Origin: Minisyncoccota bacterium
Lineage (GTDB): Bacteria; Patescibacteria; Microgenomatia; UBA1400; PJMF01
Direction: 5' to 3'
DNA length: 25,224 bases
Assembly: GCA_012515515.1 (NCBI GenBank)
Contig: JAAYYE010000003.1
Span: forward strand, 1 to 25,224
In this document: positions 1 through 7,649 of the stretch, one piece after another
Numbering within the stretch: the first letter of the stretch is position 1
How the letters are laid out: every line of letters begins with the position of its first letter
Notes under the pieces: generated by a model
The model's input: the letters and a program-made list of their open reading frames with translations, nothing else
Database searches by the model: none
What the model was told of the DNA's origin: nothing
Translations under genes and position numbers: made by a program

Positions 1-1068
1 ATCAGCAATAAAATCGCCGAGGGTGCTGTCGTCTTCACCGTCGCCAACTGGCATTTCCAGTGAAGTAGTATTTTGAGAAATTTTGAGAATGGCTCGCACT
101 TTGTCTGGCTCTAACTCCATTTTTTCCGCAATTTCTTCTGGGGTTGGCTCTCTGCCTAAATCCTGCATTAATCTTCTGGAAGTGCGCATTAGTTTATTAA
201 TGGTTTCGACCATGTGCACGGGAATCCGAATCGTTCGGGCCTGATCAGCAATGGAACGCGTGATCGCTTGACGAATCCACCAAGTCGCATAAGTAGAAAA
301 TTTAAAACCCTTAGTCCAATCATATTTTTCGACTGCTCTGATTAAGCCCTTGTTGCCTTCCTGAATCAGATCAAGAAAAGTCATGCCCCGACCAATATAT
401 TTTTTGGCAATCGACACCACTAGGCGTAAATTAGCATCGATTAAATCTCTTTTGGCTTTTTCGCTGCCCGCCTCTACTTGTTGGGCAATGCGGATTTCTT
501 CTTCACGGGTTAACAGAGGAATTCGGCCAATTTCTTTTAAGTACATGCGCACTGGATCAGATACGCCAACATTACCTAAATTGGCCAAAACATCCAATTC
601 TTGTTGTAGGACATCTTCATCTTCTTCCAGCTGCTCTTCGGACACTGATTCAAAAACATCAATGTTTTTTTGAAAAAGCTGATTGTAAAAATCATCTAAT
701 AAACTAATATAAATTTCTGGTTCGACAAAGACATCTAAAATTTCATCTTGAGATAGATAGCCGCGTTTCTTACCAATTTTAATGAGATTTTTGACATCAG
801 TTAATAGAGATTTTGGTGGTTTTTTCTTGCTTTCTTGTCCAGGAGTCAGGATGCTGGTCGCTGTGCTTGCTGCAGCAGGGGCTTTTGCTTCTTTGTTTGG
901 CTTGCTTGCTTTAGTTGCTTTTGCTTCTTTAGTTGCTTTTGTCTCTTTGCTTGCTTTTTTTGCTGAAGATTTTTGCTCAACTTTTTTAACAGCTTTTTTA
1001 GCAGCTTTTTTAACGCTGTTCTTGCTCGTTTTAGCTTTGGGAGATTTTTTGCTTTTGCTGGTGGCCAT
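1..1068 (-). CDS. rpoD: RNA polymerase primary sigma factor RpoD, 3' end outside the window
   Basis: Housekeeping sigma factor that directs core RNA polymerase to promoters. The minus frame stays open from ATG at 1068 to the window edge (356 codons). Residues 1 to about 85 form a Lys/Ala/Ser/Thr-rich basic tail (AAKKAVKKV and KATKEAKATKASK stretches). A region 1.1-like segment follows (LIKIGKKRGYLSQDEI), then an acidic linker, region 1.2 (DPVRMYLKEIGRIPLLTREEE) and region 2 (NLRLVVSIAKKYIGRG, FLDLIQEGNKGL, FKFSTYATWWIRQAITR). The sequence enters region 3 (LEMPVGDGEDDSTLGDFIAD) where the window stops, so region 4 is not seen. A Shine-Dalgarno GAGG sits about 8 nt before the ATG. The regions 1.2-3 match the RpoD family without doubt. 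The basic tail is the odd part; the usual N-terminus is acidic region 1.1 alone. Transcribed from the promoter at 1174-1202. Confidence 0.96.
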   Translation of the reverse strand, partial: MATSKSKKSPKAKTSKNSVKKAAKKAVKKVEQKSSAKKASKETKATKEAKATKASKPNKEAKAPAAASTATSILTPGQESKKKPPKSLLTDVKNLIKIGKKRGYLSQDEILDVFVEPEIYISLLDDFYNQLFQKNIDVFESVSEEQLEEDEDVLQQELDVLANLGNVGVSDPVRMYLKEIGRIPLLTREEEIRIAQQVEAGSEKAKRDLIDANLRLVVSIAKKYIGRGMTFLDLIQEGNKGLIRAVEKYDWTKGFKFSTYATWWIRQAITRSIADQARTIRIPVHMVETINKLMRTSRRLMQDLGREPTPEEIAEKMELEPDKVRAILKISQNTTSLEMPVGDGEDDSTLGDFIAD

Positions 1069-1173
1069 AAGTTCTTGCCTCAATAAGACTAATAAAATAA
1101 AAAGATCACTGTCAAGACCTTTTCTGTCGTGGCTGCCTATCCACCAGATAAGGCTCAGCGTGTTGAATGTATA

Positions 1174-1202
1174 ATTGTACAGAAAAATCAAGCGAAAAGC
1201 AA
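1174..1202 (-). promoter_or_regulatory. sigma70-type promoter of rpoD
   Basis: On the minus strand, -35 TTGCTT (1197-1202), a 17-nt spacer and -10 TACAAT (1174-1179). The predicted start is near 1167, giving a leader of about 99 nt before the rpoD ATG. The spacing is ideal and the -10 matches consensus in 5 of 6 positions. The phased A-tracts begin 12 nt upstream of the -35, where UP elements or bent DNA act. Confidence 0.7.
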
Positions 1203-1213
1203 GACCCTAAGTT

Positions 1214-1291
1214 AAAAACCGCTTAAAAACAGTGAAAAACAGCTAAAAACAGCTAAAAATAGTTAAAAAATAGCTAAAAATCATTAAAAAA
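1214..1291. repeat. eight A-tracts phased at 10-11 bp (predicted curved DNA)
   Basis: Runs of five or six A start at 1214, 1225, 1235, 1245, 1255, 1265, 1276 and 1286, so successive tracts are 10 or 11 bp apart. The middle units are near-identical 10-mers (AGCTAAAAAC and variants). A-tracts in phase with the helical repeat are known to bend DNA strongly. The array lies between the map stop codon (which it includes) and the rpoD promoter. The function as an upstream activating bend is inferred. Confidence 0.85.
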
Positions 1292-2060
1292 GTGGCCAAT
1301 CGCGGGTATCAGTCAAAAACATCGCTTCTTTTTTGCCAACAACAACCATATATTCAAACATAGCCGACTTACTGCCATCAGCACTCTTGACTGTCCAACC
1401 GTTGTCTTCTACATAAATTTGATCGTTTTTGCTGGCTAAAACTTGAGCCTCAACACACAAAACCATACCTTCTTGTAATTTAATACCCGTCCCTTTCACG
1501 CCATAGGCCGGAATTTGCGGAAAATCATGCATATCATGACCAATGCCATGACCAACAAATTCTTTGACCACACTAAAGCCGGCGCCTTCAACAATTGACT
1601 GGATTTGCTGACCAATATCACCAATTTTCTTGCCAACTACGGCTTGTTTAGCTCCCGCAATAATGGCTTTTCTAGCTACAGCCATTAATTGTTGATCGGC
1701 TGGGCTAGCTTGGCCAATTGATTTACAAAAACAATGATCAGTAAACCAGCCATCATCATTAATGCCAAAATCCACTTTGACTAGATCGCCTTTTTTTAGA
1801 ACTTTCGCTTCAGGAATGCCGTGCACCACCGTGTCATTAACAGAAATACAAGTGGCAAAACGATATCTATTATTTTTTGGCCCAACGCCTTTGAAACAAG
1901 GAATTACTCCCATTTTTTGACACTCACTATCGGCTAATTGATCAATTTGCCGAGGCGTAACACCTTCCACTGTGGCATCAAACAATCTTTTGAGGATTAT
2001 CATTGATTTGTCTGCCGCTTGTTGATAGCGTTTTAATGCTTGTGGAGAATTGATGATCAT
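1284..2060 (-). CDS. map: type I methionine aminopeptidase
   Basis: Removes the initiator methionine from nascent proteins in the cytoplasm using two divalent metals. The 258-aa length is typical of the short type I form with no N-terminal extension. The metal ligands are visible: D97 and D108 in KVDFGINDDGWFTD, H171 in VGHGIGHDMH, E204 in VLCVEAQ and E236 in AMFEYMVVV. The substrate-binding H80 lies in VVHGIP. The last motif has Tyr where most family members have His (FEH); this is a minor variant. The ATG at 2060 is supported by an extended -10 element 6 nt upstream and by the absence of a Shine-Dalgarno sequence. The stop lies inside the A-tract array. Confidence 0.96.
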   Translation of the reverse strand: MIINSPQALKRYQQAADKSMIILKRLFDATVEGVTPRQIDQLADSECQKMGVIPCFKGVGPKNNRYRFATCISVNDTVVHGIPEAKVLKKGDLVKVDFGINDDGWFTDHCFCKSIGQASPADQQLMAVARKAIIAGAKQAVVGKKIGDIGQQIQSIVEGAGFSVVKEFVGHGIGHDMHDFPQIPAYGVKGTGIKLQEGMVLCVEAQVLASKNDQIYVEDNGWTVKSADGSKSAMFEYMVVVGKKEAMFLTDTRDWPLF

Positions 2061-2066
2061 GACTAT

Positions 2067-2075
2067 ATTGTAGCA
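2067..2075 (-). promoter_or_regulatory. extended -10 element immediately before map
   Basis: Minus-strand TGC followed by TACAAT (hexamer 2067-2072), only 6 nt before the map ATG. The transcript would start at or within a base or two of the start codon. No good -35 is visible; the TGn extension could compensate. Confidence 0.5.
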
Positions 2076-2099
2076 CCAAGCAAGACAAAGCTGAGTGAT

Positions 2100-3326
2100 T
2101 TAAATCACAAACTGCCCCTTGCGGTAAATAATTTGACTTTGACCATTGGCTAAAAAAGCCCTAACAGTGCGATCACTTGTAGAAATAATATCGCTGTGTT
2201 CGCTACTATCATTGAATCCCCGAGCTGCCCAATCGCTTTTTTTCAATTGACTGGGATCACCTCGATAACAATCTTGGTAAGCCATGCCCAAAGCCAAATG
2301 CATGTTGCCATAGGGGCCGCCAATATTTTCATCAAATAAAGTTTCTGCCATAGGGTGAGTGATGTGTGACATCCGTTTGTCTGTTAAAGAGAATTCGCCA
2401 ATTTTATCGGCGTTGGGACTCTTTAACATTTCTAACAATAAGGCTTCCCCAGTTTCTGCTCGGGCTTTGACCACGCGTCCCGCTTTAATTTCCAACTCAA
2501 CTCCAGTAATCACATTGCCATAACGATAGAGGGGTTGGTTAAAGCGAATTCTCCCTTCAACTCTGCGCCAATCGGGTGAGGTAAAAATTTCAAAGCTTGG
2601 GATATTGCGTCCGCCGCCACCTTTCCAGCAACGATCTTCGCCAATGCCAACGCTTAATTGGACATCGGGACCATCAACTTCAAGGTAGCTGATTTTTAAA
2701 TCATTTAATTTGTCTTTAATAGTGCTTTGCAAGGCTTGAATGGATTGCCATTTAGCTACTGGATCAGCTTCCTCTAAAAAACAAGCTTTAATAATCTGTT
2801 GCCAGTAATCTTTGAGGCTTAAACCAACAAGTTGGGCTTTGGCTTCAGTGCCCCACAAGGCAATTGTCCAAGTAAATTGTTGAGCATTCTCTTTGGCATT
2901 TAGCCAATCGCGATAAGGTTTTTTACTATTTCTAGCACTAATGATTTTATTCGGATCGACGCCTTGCAAAATTAAGGGGTCGGGGTCGGCAATAATATTA
3001 ATTTGATGATCAACTAAGTTAACTCTGGATCGCAAAAATTTTCTCGGAAAAAAAGTTAATTGTTCTTGATTGGCTAATTGATAAAAATCTCGTTCAAAAC
3101 CGGTAGCTGTTAAATAAAGCATTGGATGCGCACCTGCTCGTAAAATGGCGTTTTGCAATTGCAAAGCTAAAGGCTTAGCGACATCTGGAACCATGCATTG
3201 CACCACTTCCCCAGCGTGAACTCCTTCGCCAGAATTAAGTGCATAATTAACTAAAACTTCAGCATATTTTTGCAAGATTTTAGTTGAAGGCTGATAGGAA
3301 CTGGTTTTTTGTAGATTTTTTTTCAT
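2100..3326 (-). CDS. M29-family aminopeptidase (aminopeptidase T/II type)
   Basis: Metal-dependent exopeptidase that trims N-terminal residues from peptides, presumably in the cytoplasm since no signal peptide is seen. At 408 aa it has the usual M29 length. C-terminal half motifs fit the family: NIPSFEIFTSPDW with a candidate metal Glu, KIGEFSLTDKR with a second Glu, GGPYGNMHLALG with a His, and NDSSEHSDI with a His and Asp near the end. The N-terminal half is the less conserved substrate domain. It lies 39 nt upstream of map on the same strand, but map has its own -10. No Shine-Dalgarno is seen before the ATG; a CATAAT hexamer ends 13 nt upstream. In these reduced genomes such peptidases could serve peptide salvage; that is inference. 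Confidence 0.88.
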   Translation of the reverse strand: MKKNLQKTSSYQPSTKILQKYAEVLVNYALNSGEGVHAGEVVQCMVPDVAKPLALQLQNAILRAGAHPMLYLTATGFERDFYQLANQEQLTFFPRKFLRSRVNLVDHQINIIADPDPLILQGVDPNKIISARNSKKPYRDWLNAKENAQQFTWTIALWGTEAKAQLVGLSLKDYWQQIIKACFLEEADPVAKWQSIQALQSTIKDKLNDLKISYLEVDGPDVQLSVGIGEDRCWKGGGGRNIPSFEIFTSPDWRRVEGRIRFNQPLYRYGNVITGVELEIKAGRVVKARAETGEALLLEMLKSPNADKIGEFSLTDKRMSHITHPMAETLFDENIGGPYGNMHLALGMAYQDCYRGDPSQLKKSDWAARGFNDSSEHSDIISTSDRTVRAFLANGQSQIIYRKGQFVI

Positions 3327-3338
3327 AAATTGCGGTGT

Positions 3339-3370
3339 AATTATGGCGTCGATTTTGATAAATTATGGCG
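3339..3370. repeat. 10-bp direct repeat AATTATGGCG, 22 bp apart
   Basis: The 10-mer occurs at 3339-3348 and 3361-3370 in the 141-nt gap upstream of the aminopeptidase. On the minus strand each copy contains CATAAT, so they may be two -10-like elements, or half-sites for a regulator about two helical turns apart. The rest of the gap (to 3467) shows TTATAA-rich sequence and no gene. Confidence 0.45.
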
Positions 3371-3467
3371 CCGAATTTTATAACTGATTGTGACCGAACT
3401 GATTATTATAACTAAATTTTTCCATCAGAAAACAACATAAACCAGCTGTTGGCAAAATAATCAGAAT

Positions 3468-6400
3468 TTAAAAATCTAAACTGTCTAAAAATTTCAGCGA
3501 ACGAATTTCAGCCATCACTTCTTTAATTAATTGTTTGAGATCAGCAATTGCCTCATCACTGACAGCCAAACTACGATTAACAAATTTCTTACCACCTTTT
3601 TCTGTCGGTTCAACAAAATGAAAAGCGGCTTCGGCAACTTCAATTTTTCCACTAAACTGACGATCCAACTGCATTAATAATTTATAAAAAACTAATTGGC
3701 GCTGATAGTTGCCGCGAATTGTTGCTGGTAAATTAAGTTCGCGCTCGTTCAAATTTTGTTTGGTAGTTTTGGTGTTAACTATAATTTCATTTAAACTTTT
3801 ACTTCTGCCAGTTTTGTAATCAATGACTTTCACTAAGCCCTGTTTTTGATCTAGATAATCCAAGCGATCAATTTTACCTGTTAAACGAATATCGCCCAGC
3901 ATAATGCGTCGATTTTGCCCACCAAAACTTTGTTCAACTGCCAGCACTCGAGGTTTTTCCTGAATCAGCTCTTGATAATATTGACTAAGCACTTCTTGAC
4001 CGTAACTTAAGCGATCTTTAAAGTCTGACTCACTCATAATTTCTTGATCCAGCGCTTGAGTAAAATTTGCTAAAAAAACATCCAAGCTAGGATATTGATT
4101 TTGCTGCTGATAGAATCGATAGAATCTTTCCAAAGCGCTGTGCACGGCCGTGCCAAAACACATAAATACTTTTTTCGCTGTGGGTAATTTTAATAAATTA
4201 TTGGTGACAAAATCCTGTGGATCTTTTAGATAATTATTGAGTGCCGTTACCGACAAAGAAAAATCTTTAATTAAGTAGCTGTAAAAATCTTTTTCATAAA
4301 GAGTAATGGGGCTTCTCGCGCTAGGCATTAACAAAGTGGACAAGTGACTTTCCATTTCTTTCGCTAAATTAGGATTGACTCTGTCTAATTCTTTTTCGCT
4401 CAATTCGCTCAAAAAAATACTGGGCACTTTATTGCTCGAACTGAGATTACTTTCCAACAATTCTGGATAGCTAAGATACACTCTTTTTTTAGCTCTAGTT
4501 AAAACCACATAAAATAAACGTCGCTCATCTTCGTTGCGTTCTTTGCTTGATAAATCAGTATTTTTTAGAATGCCTTCCGGCAATTTTAGCTTGTTTTTGT
4601 TGCGCACATTACCCCATTTGCCATCAATAAAATCTAAAACAAATACATACTCCCATTCCATGCCTTTTGCGCCGTGAGCAGTGGATAATTGCACGGCTTC
4701 TTCTGCGGGTAGTGGATTTTGCAAACGGATGCTCAGCTGATGTTCACGATAAGTGGCAAAATAATCTAAAAATTTTTTTAAACTTAATTGATGATCTCGG
4801 GCTGTTAAATCTTTAATTTGTTTAAATAAAGTATTTAATTCCAACAAGCTATTAATTTTATCCGCTCGGTCTTTGAGATAAGCTGAAAGATTACAAGCTT
4901 CATCCGAAATTAATTTTTCAAACCAAGCTGTCAGAGTTAATTGCTGACTGTAAACGGCCAACTTAGCTAATTTAGCAAAAAAATCTTCTAAGCTCGACCA
5001 TTGTTCTTCAGTAATTTCTTGGCCAGTTAGGTGTTGGTTAATTTCAGCCAAACCCAAGCCATAAACTTGATAGAGTGAAATACTTTCCCGTTTAATTCGA
5101 CTGATTTGACCAGCGACTCTAGCTAATTTCATGACTAATATTGAATCTAAATTAACAAAGGGCAACATCATCACTTGATAAAGATTGTCCATTTCCAGTC
5201 CATGTTGAAATTGCTCAACGAGCTCCATCAGCATTAATAATTGTTGAATTAATGGGCTTTGTAAAATGTCATCACCCTTGTTAAGTTGGTAATTAATTTG
5301 CCATTTATTTAAGACTTCAATTAATGCTGTAGATTCGGCATGGGTGCGATATAAAACAACAATTTCTTGAGCCTTAACCCCAGTCTTGAGCAGTTTTTTT
5401 ATTTCTTCGGCAATGTAAATGATCTCCATGGACGCGCTCGGCGCTTGATATAAAACAATTTTGTCTCCTTGACCCTTGGGCGAATGTAATTGAGCAGCTA
5501 AATCAATTGGTAAATGTTCTTGGGCGGCAAAAGATAGTTGATTATTTTTGATTAAATCCCTAGCTGTATCATAAATATTTTGTGGACAACGATAGGCAGT
5601 ATCTAAAGTAATGACCGTGGCATTGGGATATTGCCTGGTAAAGGCTAAAACGTTCTCCACTGAAGCGCCCTGAAATCGATAAATTGCTTGATTAGGATCG
5701 CCAAGCACAAAAACGTCCGGCTCTAAACCTTGTTTTGGCCAATAGGAAGCTAATAAATTGAGCAAACGAGTCTGACTATTATTGCTATCTTGATATTCAT
5801 CCACTAAAAAGTGCTGTAATTGTTCTTGTTGCTCTAATAATAATTCTGGGTAAGTGTCAAAAGCATCAATCACAAAATTAATCATATCGTCAAAATCATA
5901 AGAGTTGCTATTAAGCAGCTCTTGCTGATAAGCTTGATAAATCAATATTAAATCTTTATTTTTATTTAAGTCTTTAGTGGCTTTTTTGATTTTAACTTGG
6001 CTCTTAGTAGTGGCTTCTAATTCAATGAGCTGCTGAGCTTCTGCCTTCAGCATTTCTTCAAATTCCAAAATTGAAATATTTTCTCTTTTTAAATCGGAAA
6101 TAGCGGAAATAATCGCTTTTAAGTAATGAAAATGATCATTGAGTGGACGAAGGTGCTTGGGTTTTAATTGTTCAATTAAATTTTCAAAGATTTGATAGCG
6201 CTCTAAATCTCCCAAGACCTGACTATTATTTTTTAAAGGAAAATATTCTGGGTAATTGCTCATTAATTGACTACAGTAGGAGTGAAAAGTGTGAATTTGT
6301 AAGTAATAGGCTTCTTTACCAATGATTTTCAACAAGCGCTCTCTCATATTTTTTGCCGCTACATCGGTAAAAGTTATGGCTAAAATATTTTCTGGCTTGG

Positions 6401-6584
6401 CATCAGTTTTTAATAAAATATTAGCAATACGTAAAGCTAAAGTTTGCGTTTTGCCTGTGCCAGGCCCAGCAATGACTAATAGCGGTCCTTGGTCGATGTG
6501 GTCAACTGCCTGTTTTTGCAGGGGGTTTAACTGCTGATAAGCCTTTTGAAAAACCGACAGATTTTTAGCTTGTGCTTTGTTCAT
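3468..6584 (-). CDS. UvrD/PcrA-type helicase fused to a C-terminal PD-(D/E)XK nuclease
   Basis: Predicted ATP-dependent 3'-5' DNA helicase-nuclease for double-strand-break processing or repair, probably doing the AddAB/RecBCD-type job in one 1038-aa chain. Superfamily I motifs are all visible: Walker A GPGTGKTQ (about 40-47), motif Ia AITFTDVAAKNM, DEYQD (262-266), LGDPNQAIYRFQGA, AHGAKGMEWEYVFV and the Arg-finger motif DERRLFYVVLTRAKK. The last ~260 residues carry FGTAVHSALERF, GKIDRLDY, VKVIDYKTG (catalytic Asp and Lys of PD-(D/E)XK) and the QxxxY helix QRQLVFYKLL, as in the RecB/Cas4 nuclease group. No Cys cluster for an Fe-S site is seen. Its start overlaps the end of dus by 20 nt, so the two are translated from one message. 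Confidence 0.93.
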   Translation of the reverse strand: MNKAQAKNLSVFQKAYQQLNPLQKQAVDHIDQGPLLVIAGPGTGKTQTLALRIANILLKTDAKPENILAITFTDVAAKNMRERLLKIIGKEAYYLQIHTFHSYCSQLMSNYPEYFPLKNNSQVLGDLERYQIFENLIEQLKPKHLRPLNDHFHYLKAIISAISDLKRENISILEFEEMLKAEAQQLIELEATTKSQVKIKKATKDLNKNKDLILIYQAYQQELLNSNSYDFDDMINFVIDAFDTYPELLLEQQEQLQHFLVDEYQDSNNSQTRLLNLLASYWPKQGLEPDVFVLGDPNQAIYRFQGASVENVLAFTRQYPNATVITLDTAYRCPQNIYDTARDLIKNNQLSFAAQEHLPIDLAAQLHSPKGQGDKIVLYQAPSASMEIIYIAEEIKKLLKTGVKAQEIVVLYRTHAESTALIEVLNKWQINYQLNKGDDILQSPLIQQLLMLMELVEQFQHGLEMDNLYQVMMLPFVNLDSILVMKLARVAGQISRIKRESISLYQVYGLGLAEINQHLTGQEITEEQWSSLEDFFAKLAKLAVYSQQLTLTAWFEKLISDEACNLSAYLKDRADKINSLLELNTLFKQIKDLTARDHQLSLKKFLDYFATYREHQLSIRLQNPLPAEEAVQLSTAHGAKGMEWEYVFVLDFIDGKWGNVRNKNKLKLPEGILKNTDLSSKERNEDERRLFYVVLTRAKKRVYLSYPELLESNLSSSNKVPSIFLSELSEKELDRVNPNLAKEMESHLSTLLMPSARSPITLYEKDFYSYLIKDFSLSVTALNNYLKDPQDFVTNNLLKLPTAKKVFMCFGTAVHSALERFYRFYQQQNQYPSLDVFLANFTQALDQEIMSESDFKDRLSYGQEVLSQYYQELIQEKPRVLAVEQSFGGQNRRIMLGDIRLTGKIDRLDYLDQKQGLVKVIDYKTGRSKSLNEIIVNTKTTKQNLNERELNLPATIRGNYQRQLVFYKLLMQLDRQFSGKIEVAEAAFHFVEPTEKGGKKFVNRSLAVSDEAIADLKQLIKEVMAEIRSLKFLDSLDF

Positions 6585-7638
6585 CTTGATACTTGTTTAA
6601 AATAGCTTTTACTTCTTGGGCGCTATTACTTTTTACCAGTTGAGAGCGCAATTGAGCAGCGTTAGCTACTCCTTTAATATACCACGCTAAATGTTTACGC
6701 ATACTAAAAAATTTATCATTGCCTCTAGCTAAGTTGTGTTTTTCAAAAATCTCGGCATGTTCAATGGCCAAGGCAAAAAAATTTTTGCTTGTTGCTAGGC
6801 GCTGGCGCTCTGCCAGTGGGAGAAAGACAAAAGGATTGCCGTAGCTGGCTCGTCCAATCATAATCCCATCGGCTTGAGCCAAATGAGCCTTGCTCATTGC
6901 TTCTTCATAATCTTTAACATCACCATTGGCAAAGTATTGAATGTTTGGATCATGCTTTTTAATCATTTTTCCGGCTTCAGCTAAGGCTTGCCAGTCGGCC
7001 TCTCCGCTATAAGATTGTTTTAAAGTGCGTCCGTGAATGCTGATTAAATCTGGTTTGCTTGCTAATAAATAGGGCAACCAGGTTTTGATTTGATTACTAT
7101 CGATTCCCAAACGAGTTTTCACTGACACGGGGAGCAGTTGGCGCTTGACTGTTTTTATTTGCCAAAAGTTTTTTTGTTCGGCCAGCGCTCTTAACAATTT
7201 TGGGTTAACATTTTTACAGTCATTTAAATTTTTGCCATTGGCCCAATCGAGGATTGCTTGTTTTGTTTGTTCAATAATCGCCTGAGCTAATTGAGGCTGT
7301 TTAATTAAAGCCGCACCAGCCCCACTTTGAGCGACAGTTTTAGCTGGACAACCCATGTTAATATCAACTCCCGCAAAACCCAATTCGGCAACTAACAGAG
7401 CGACTAAATAAAAATATTCAGGAGTTTTACCAAAAACTTGGGCAACAAGCGGTTTTTGCTCGGCATCATAATCAAAATGATGAATTAAATTTGGTGCAGC
7501 TCCTCGACACAGAGCCTCAACGCTCACAAATTCTGTCCACAGATAATCAACCTGGCCATATTTTTTAACAATAGAGCGAAAGGCAAAATCTGTGACCCCA
7601 TCCATTGGCGCCAAAGCTAATAAAATTTTTTTATCCAC
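6565..7638 (-). CDS. tRNA-dihydrouridine synthase (DUS family)
   Basis: FMN-dependent reduction of uridine to dihydrouridine in tRNA D- or variable loops. The TIM-barrel motifs are clear: LALAPMDGVTDFAFR at the N-terminus, DINMGCPAKTVAQSGAGAAL with catalytic C97, VSVKTRLG, ISIHGRTLKQSYSGEADW, YFANGDV and the FMN phosphate-binding GIMIGRASYGNPF. There is an extra segment of about 25 residues (KNLNDCKNVNPK onward) before VSVKTRLG, which makes it longer (357 aa) than most bacterial DUS. The start is GTG at 7638, with TATAAT 5 nt upstream. It follows the peptidase gene by 6 nt and overlaps the helicase. DusB is the likeliest subtype, but A/B/C is not decided here. Confidence 0.94.
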   Translation of the reverse strand: MDKKILLALAPMDGVTDFAFRSIVKKYGQVDYLWTEFVSVEALCRGAAPNLIHHFDYDAEQKPLVAQVFGKTPEYFYLVALLVAELGFAGVDINMGCPAKTVAQSGAGAALIKQPQLAQAIIEQTKQAILDWANGKNLNDCKNVNPKLLRALAEQKNFWQIKTVKRQLLPVSVKTRLGIDSNQIKTWLPYLLASKPDLISIHGRTLKQSYSGEADWQALAEAGKMIKKHDPNIQYFANGDVKDYEEAMSKAHLAQADGIMIGRASYGNPFVFLPLAERQRLATSKNFFALAIEHAEIFEKHNLARGNDKFFSMRKHLAWYIKGVANAAQLRSQLVKSNSAQEVKAILNKYQDEQSTS

Positions 7639-7643
7639 GCCTT

Positions 7644-7649
7644 ATTATA
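7644..7649 (-). promoter_or_regulatory. TATAAT hexamer across the upstream stop codon, 5 nt before dus
   Basis: Minus-strand TATAAT overlaps the TAA stop of the preceding gene and ends 5 nt before the dus GTG. It would give a leaderless dus-helicase transcript independent of the upstream gene. No convincing -35 is visible, and AT-rich chance is possible. Confidence 0.35.

Noticed and set aside
1090..1125. TTGACA in the rpoD leader as a second promoter
   Set aside because: No acceptable -10 lies 16-18 nt downstream; best match is 3 of 6.
383..1174. Two plus-strand open frames of 96 and 130 codons, one Ser-rich and one Leu/Phe/Ala-rich
   Set aside because: They are antisense to rpoD; their odd composition is the reverse reading of acidic and Lys/Ala-rich sigma codons.
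1211..1291. The AGCTAAAAAC repeats as a CRISPR or iteron array
   Set aside because: Units are 10-11 bp with no spacers, and no rep or cas gene is near; phased curvature explains the regularity better.
6143..6537. Plus-strand frames of 60 and 71 codons
   Set aside because: Antisense to the helicase Walker A region; no ribosome site or recognisable protein.
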